Assembly: GCA_045809745.1 (NCBI GenBank)
Contig: JBJMXE010000074.1
Coordinates: 1-64,000 of the forward strand
Origin: DATFCK01 sp045809745
GTDB taxonomy: Bacteria > Verrucomicrobiota > Verrucomicrobiia > Chthoniobacterales > UBA10450
DNA length: 64,000 nt
Direction: 5' to 3'
Below are positions 60,876-64,000 of this stretch, in pieces (positions within the stretch are counted from its first letter, which is position 1; each line of letters begins with the position of its first letter). A program made the translations under genes and the position numbers. The notes beneath the pieces were generated by a model. It had not been told where the DNA came from. It made no database searches and saw nothing but the letters and a program-made list of their open reading frames with translations.

Positions 60876-61193
60876 ATGCAGCGCATTCGACGATTACTAG
60901 AGCAGATACGTGATCAGCTGACCGCTGGTGGCGAGCATCGGTTTGCTGGGGACGTTGACGCGGCGCTCGCGTCCTGTGATGAGGCAGTGGCGGCTTTCGT
61001 GATGTCACACGGGCTCTGGGGTGGGGCCGGTTCGATCGCGGACCGGGCGCTTAGCGACCGTTCCGTCGCACGCCATCAGCTTGGACAGTTGCTCATCGAG
61101 CTTGGACGTGAGCAGACCACGATGGGCTACACGAATCCGGGGACTGCGACATGGACATCAGTGTTCCACGAGTCTCACACTCGAAAGATCTGA
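60876..61193 (+). CDS. Small soluble protein with a GLWGGAGSIAD motif, unknown
   Basis: 105 residues. Helical N-terminus (RIRRLLEQIRDQLTAGG), then SHGLWGGAGSIADRALSDRS and QLLIELGREQTTMGYTNPGT. I have the impression of a small family with this motif in many bacteria, but no function is known to me. Upstream, CTAAC followed by CGATGCAGCG (60862-60882) repeats words of the attC left arm at 58067-58085 and overlaps the start codon, which may mark another cassette edge. Confidence 0.55.
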   Translation: MQRIRRLLEQIRDQLTAGGEHRFAGDVDAALASCDEAVAAFVMSHGLWGGAGSIADRALSDRSVARHQLGQLLIELGREQTTMGYTNPGTATWTSVFHESHTRKI

Positions 61194-61244
61194 CTACCAG
61201 CAGGGAGCACTGACCACGTGACCACAGACTACTGACATAAGGTC

Positions 61245-61763
61245 ATGCCACTAAGCAGCATTGTCCGCATCGTCATTCGCCTGTTCGCGCTCAACTGGTG
61301 CCTGCAAGCTCTGAACTTGATGGTCTCGGCGGCCGCGCTGTCACATGATCGCCCACTGGCGGTCATGGTAATGCGTGCCGTTCCTGGTGTACTCTTCCTC
61401 ATCCTGGCAATCGCGCTTTGGATCCTCGCCGCGCCGGTTGCGCGATTTGTCAGCCGTGGCGTGGATGCCAACGTCAACCTTGCCGGTCTATCTCGCTCCG
61501 ACCTGTACAGCTTTGCCTTTGTTTTCCTCGGATTGTTTTTCGTCCTGTCCTCGATCGCGCACGTGATCAACTGGATTCACTACTTCGCCACTGCCCCATC
61601 CGCAGATCCAACGCGTAACCCGCGCGTTGAGGACTTCTATCAACTCACCCGTCCTTTTCTAACACTTGTGGCCGGGCTGGTCTCCCTGATCGGTGCGCCG
61701 CTCTGGACGAAGAAGCTCGTTAACCGCGAACGGAAAACCGATGCAGCGGAACCGCAGAGTTAA
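61245..61763 (+). CDS. Four-helix membrane protein, unknown
   Basis: 172 residues, not recognised. Four helices: about 5-30 (IVRIVIRLFALNWCLQALNL), 42-66 (MVMRAVPGVLFLILAIALWIL), 85-110 (DLYSFAFVFLGLFFVLSSIA) and 135-155 (FLTLVAGLVSLIGAPLW). Both ends are likely cytoplasmic. Same strand as the cassette-like genes and last before the WcaI-like gene on the other strand. AAGG lies about 6 bases before the ATG. Confidence 0.65.
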   Translation: MPLSSIVRIVIRLFALNWCLQALNLMVSAAALSHDRPLAVMVMRAVPGVLFLILAIALWILAAPVARFVSRGVDANVNLAGLSRSDLYSFAFVFLGLFFVLSSIAHVINWIHYFATAPSADPTRNPRVEDFYQLTRPFLTLVAGLVSLIGAPLWTKKLVNRERKTDAAEPQS

Positions 61764-61824
61764 CTGTTATTAGTAATCGGTAAGTCGTGACAGAGCTCGC
61801 TTGTCCCTGGCGCTGTCGCATTCC

Positions 61825-63060
61825 CTAGTCCTGAGCGGACGCGGCGATCACAGCAAGTTGTCCCACAAATTTTTCCATCACCGGCCCCTGCTCGAATTGC
61901 CTCACGTAATCGCGGCCGGCAGCGCCCCAGCTCGATAGCTGGTCGCGACGTGACGATAGATCGATGAATGAGTCGGCGACGGCCCGAGCGTTGCCGGGAA
62001 GCACATTCACGCCGAACCCGCCTTTGTGCACCGCTCGAGCGAGAGCGCTCTCTTCATCGGCCACGGTTAGCACCGGACTCGAATGAGCGAGGGTGACGAG
62101 AAGTTTGCTTGGGAAAAAGGAATTACCCGACCCGCTTTGCTGAGTAATCACAGATAAGTCCGCATCGGCCAGTAATTCGTGGTAATCGCGACCTAGTTTC
62201 AACGGCACCATCGATATGTTGGTGAGACCACGCTTTGCCACGGTGTTCTCTAATGCGACTCGTTCGGCACCGTCGCCACAAAGGACGATTCGGATGTGAG
62301 GGTATTCGCGCAGCAGCGCTGCAGCCTCGATCAGAATATCGAGACCTTGTTTCACGCCGAGATTGCCTGCGTAGACGGCGAGGAAATGGCCTGCTGCGAA
62401 TCCATTCTTGGAACGAAAGTCGCCGAGACCTGGAAGTTCGGCGGCATCCGGCAACGTGACGGTATTGGGAAATAGAATCAGCTTTTCTTCGGGAACTCCT
62501 TTGCGCCTGAACGCGTCGACGATTTCGTCGCTGATGCCGGAAACGCGAGTAGCGTTCTCATAGGCAAATCGTTCCAGCCCGTAGAGGAGCCGAACGAACC
62601 AGCCTTGCCGCAACATGCCGAGCCCAACAGCAGCGTCCGGTTGCAAATCCTGCACGTGGAACACGAATGGCGCACGTTTCAGCCTGGTTAAACACCACGC
62701 CGCCATTCCCAGCAACAGAGGCGGAGACACCACAACGAACACATCAGGCGTTCGCAGGAACAACCCGCGCAACGTGGAGGTAAGGATGAATGTGCCCTCG
62801 TGAATGATCCGCTTCCACGCCGAGACCCGCTCCGGAACGTAATGCCAGCAACGATGAACTGGTACACCGTTGATGAGGTCAGTTCGGTATAACTGATTCT
62901 TGTCTTCCTCTCGCTTCCGCCACGCCGGGTAATAGGCAAACGTGGTGAGCATCTCGACATCGTGACTGTGCCGATGGAGAAACTCGCACAGCGCGACGTT
63001 ATGCGGCGAAATACCGGTGACTTCGGGCGCGTAATTGATGCTCCAGACGATGACTTTCAT
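61825..63060 (-). CDS. WcaI-like family 4 glycosyltransferase
   Basis: 411 residues, GT-B fold. MKVIVWSINYAPEVTGISPH and FAYYPAWRKREEDK match the WcaI (colanic acid) type; VFHVQDLQPDAAVGLGML; donor half with FLAVYAGNLGVKQGLDILIE, IVLCGDGAERVALE and ADLSVITQQSGSGNSFFPSK. Retaining transferase for exopolysaccharide. Cytoplasmic or membrane-associated. Followed upstream by the WcaF-like gene with 27 bases between. Confidence 0.9.
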   Translation of the reverse strand: MKVIVWSINYAPEVTGISPHNVALCEFLHRHSHDVEMLTTFAYYPAWRKREEDKNQLYRTDLINGVPVHRCWHYVPERVSAWKRIIHEGTFILTSTLRGLFLRTPDVFVVVSPPLLLGMAAWCLTRLKRAPFVFHVQDLQPDAAVGLGMLRQGWFVRLLYGLERFAYENATRVSGISDEIVDAFRRKGVPEEKLILFPNTVTLPDAAELPGLGDFRSKNGFAAGHFLAVYAGNLGVKQGLDILIEAAALLREYPHIRIVLCGDGAERVALENTVAKRGLTNISMVPLKLGRDYHELLADADLSVITQQSGSGNSFFPSKLLVTLAHSSPVLTVADEESALARAVHKGGFGVNVLPGNARAVADSFIDLSSRRDQLSSWGAAGRDYVRQFEQGPVMEKFVGQLAVIAASAQD

Positions 63061-63087
63061 ACGCTGCCGCCGCCGGTTGCGATCGAT

Positions 63088-63663
63088 TTAGGCCGATCCG
63101 GGCCATGGAGAGCGCGGTCTGAGCACACGGCAGGGGTTTCCCGCAGCAACAACGTTATCTTCGATATCGCGCGTCACTACTGAGCAGGCGCCAATTAACG
63201 CGCGCCGGCCGATGCTGATTCCCGGCATCACAAAAGTCCGCGCCCCGACGAACGCGTCTTCGCCGATGGTTATCTTGGCGACGACCAGCGGCAAAGCGGG
63301 CACATCGAAGTCATGGCTGCCCGAGCTAAGGTAAGTTTCCTGCGCGACAATTGCGCGGGCGCCGATCTCGATTTCGCCTAAGGTGTTCGCGTTCGCCCGA
63401 TCCCCGAGTAACGCCTTATCGTGCATCGTCAGGTTCCACGGAATCGAAATTCGCGCCCGCTGATGAACGAAGGGCGTGCCATGGATTGTGGCGCCGAACA
63501 CGCGCAGCCAGAATAATCGCCATTGGTTTAGCGGCTTCGGCGTCCACACGCAGAACACTGCCCAGGACAATTCCCAGAGTAGTCGCATCAAGCGATTTTC
63601 GAGGGACCAGGGCGATTCATCGGCGCGAACCTGATGTGGTTTAACAGTCTGTTTTTCGCGCAT
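63088..63663 (-). CDS. WcaF-like colanic-acid-type acetyltransferase
   Basis: 191 residues. N-terminal NRLMRLLWELSWAVFCVWTP with KPLNQWRLFWLRVFGA is typical of the WcaF type; hexapeptide beta-helix (about 75-175: GEIEIGARAIVAQETYLSSG, KITIGEDAFVGARTFVMPGI, IGRRALIGACSVVTRDI). O-acetylates sugar units of the exopolysaccharide. The usual catalytic His is in SGSHDFDVP. Confidence 0.9.
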   Translation of the reverse strand: MREKQTVKPHQVRADESPWSLENRLMRLLWELSWAVFCVWTPKPLNQWRLFWLRVFGATIHGTPFVHQRARISIPWNLTMHDKALLGDRANANTLGEIEIGARAIVAQETYLSSGSHDFDVPALPLVVAKITIGEDAFVGARTFVMPGISIGRRALIGACSVVTRDIEDNVVAAGNPCRVLRPRSPWPGSA

Positions 63664-63762
63664 TAGATGGATTTCCGCCTAACAGATTCGCACTGAAGAA
63701 AAGAACCGGCACCTCGTTATCGGCACGTCCGGAGCAACAACTTTGCCATGGCAGATAGCAGA

Positions 63763-64000
63763 TCATCGCTTCCGAGGCGAGCCGCCGATCGGCGGCTCGG
63801 CCAAGATCTCCAGCAGCGAATCCACTGCCCGGTTGATTTCATATCGCCGGGCGAAACACGCTCGGGCATTGCGGGCCATGCTCTGCTTTACGTCCGGTGA
63901 CGTTTCGATCCAGCGCTTGATCAAAGATGTTGTTCCCGCCAGATCATCCGAGGCGACGTAACCGGCTCTATCGGACTCGATTTCGCCGGCAGTATTCACC
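63763..64000 (-). CDS. Glycosyltransferase, C-terminal end (runs off the right edge)
   Basis: Only the last 79 residues are present: GEIESDRAGYVASDDLAGTT, SLIKRWIETSP, then KQSMARNARACFARRYEINR and AVDSLLEILAE. This is the terminal helix region of a GT4-type transferase (Ala-Arg-x-x-(F/Y)-x-x-x-(F/Y)). The frame is open to the window end. Continues the exopolysaccharide locus leftward on the minus strand. Confidence 0.7.
   Translation of the reverse strand, partial: VNTAGEIESDRAGYVASDDLAGTTSLIKRWIETSPDVKQSMARNARACFARRYEINRAVDSLLEILAEPPIGGSPRKR

Noticed and set aside
1..64000. Treating every GTTAGG / CCTAAC word as an attC core
   Set aside because: These hexamers occur often inside ordinary genes of this window (for example 2262, 16033, 22732, 23588). 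Only sites with paired boxes or correct ORF framing were kept.

Overview
The window looks like a chromosomal segment of a diderm bacterium of the Verrucomicrobiota (Chthoniobacterales-like soil lineage) at roughly 58-60 % GC. This is inferred, not proven. Pointers are a TonB-dependent outer-membrane receptor, a Dxs whose thiamine-diphosphate motif reads GDAALTCG as in chlamydial relatives, coaB and coaC as separate genes, RNase HIII, a PUR-type (DUF3276) protein, and several families of dispersed non-coding repeats. No rRNA, prophage, CRISPR array, transposase or integrase gene was found. One tRNA (Ser-GGA) is present.

Layout. 1-2.5 kb: 5' part of a TonB receptor and riboflavin synthase. 2.7-8 kb: an undecaprenyl-phosphate sugar transferase, 3-dehydroquinate dehydratase, a Lon-N-domain protein, dGTPase and small membrane proteins. 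8-12.4 kb: the leftward block rpsT - DUF6580 protein - pdhA - pdhB - pdhC. 12.5-20 kb: L,D-transpeptidase, a processive glycan synthase, a hybrid histidine kinase, an HU/IHF protein, a DUF4388 pair and RNase HIII. 20.3-21.5 kb: mutY bracketed by 7-bp-periodic repeats, then trpB. 22.6-31.4 kb: a TMTC-like TPR membrane protein, then rightward yicC-gmk-coaC-coaB, a tiny Lys-rich ORF with its own terminator, inositol-phosphatase-like - ispF - cysS, and a left-handed beta-helix protein.

31.4-43.4 kb: tRNA-Ser, coproheme decarboxylase (hemQ), a rhomboid-like protein, gcvT-gcvH, a degenerate receiver, xseB-dxs, an orphan ABC ATPase, an epimerase, scpA and rodA. 43.7-51.7 kb: a SprT-like metalloprotease, folP-cdaA plus a TM-only CdaR-like mini-protein, rnr, the PUR protein and pyruvate phosphate dikinase. 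51.8-64 kb: an exopolysaccharide locus (GT39-like transferase, O-antigen-ligase-like protein, WcaJ-like initiator, WcaI-like GT4, WcaF-like acetyltransferase, partial GT4).

The most interesting part is 57.3-61.8 kb, which splits the exopolysaccharide locus in two. It holds small same-strand ORFs separated by GTTRRRY core sites, and one complete 123-bp site (58066-58188) with the features of an integron attC. One ORF stops inside its left core and others start 2-9 bases after a core. One cassette ORF is a lipoprotein gene broken at a 7-T run. No integrase is in the window, so this resembles a cluster of attC sites lacking an integrase, or the inner part of a larger integron.
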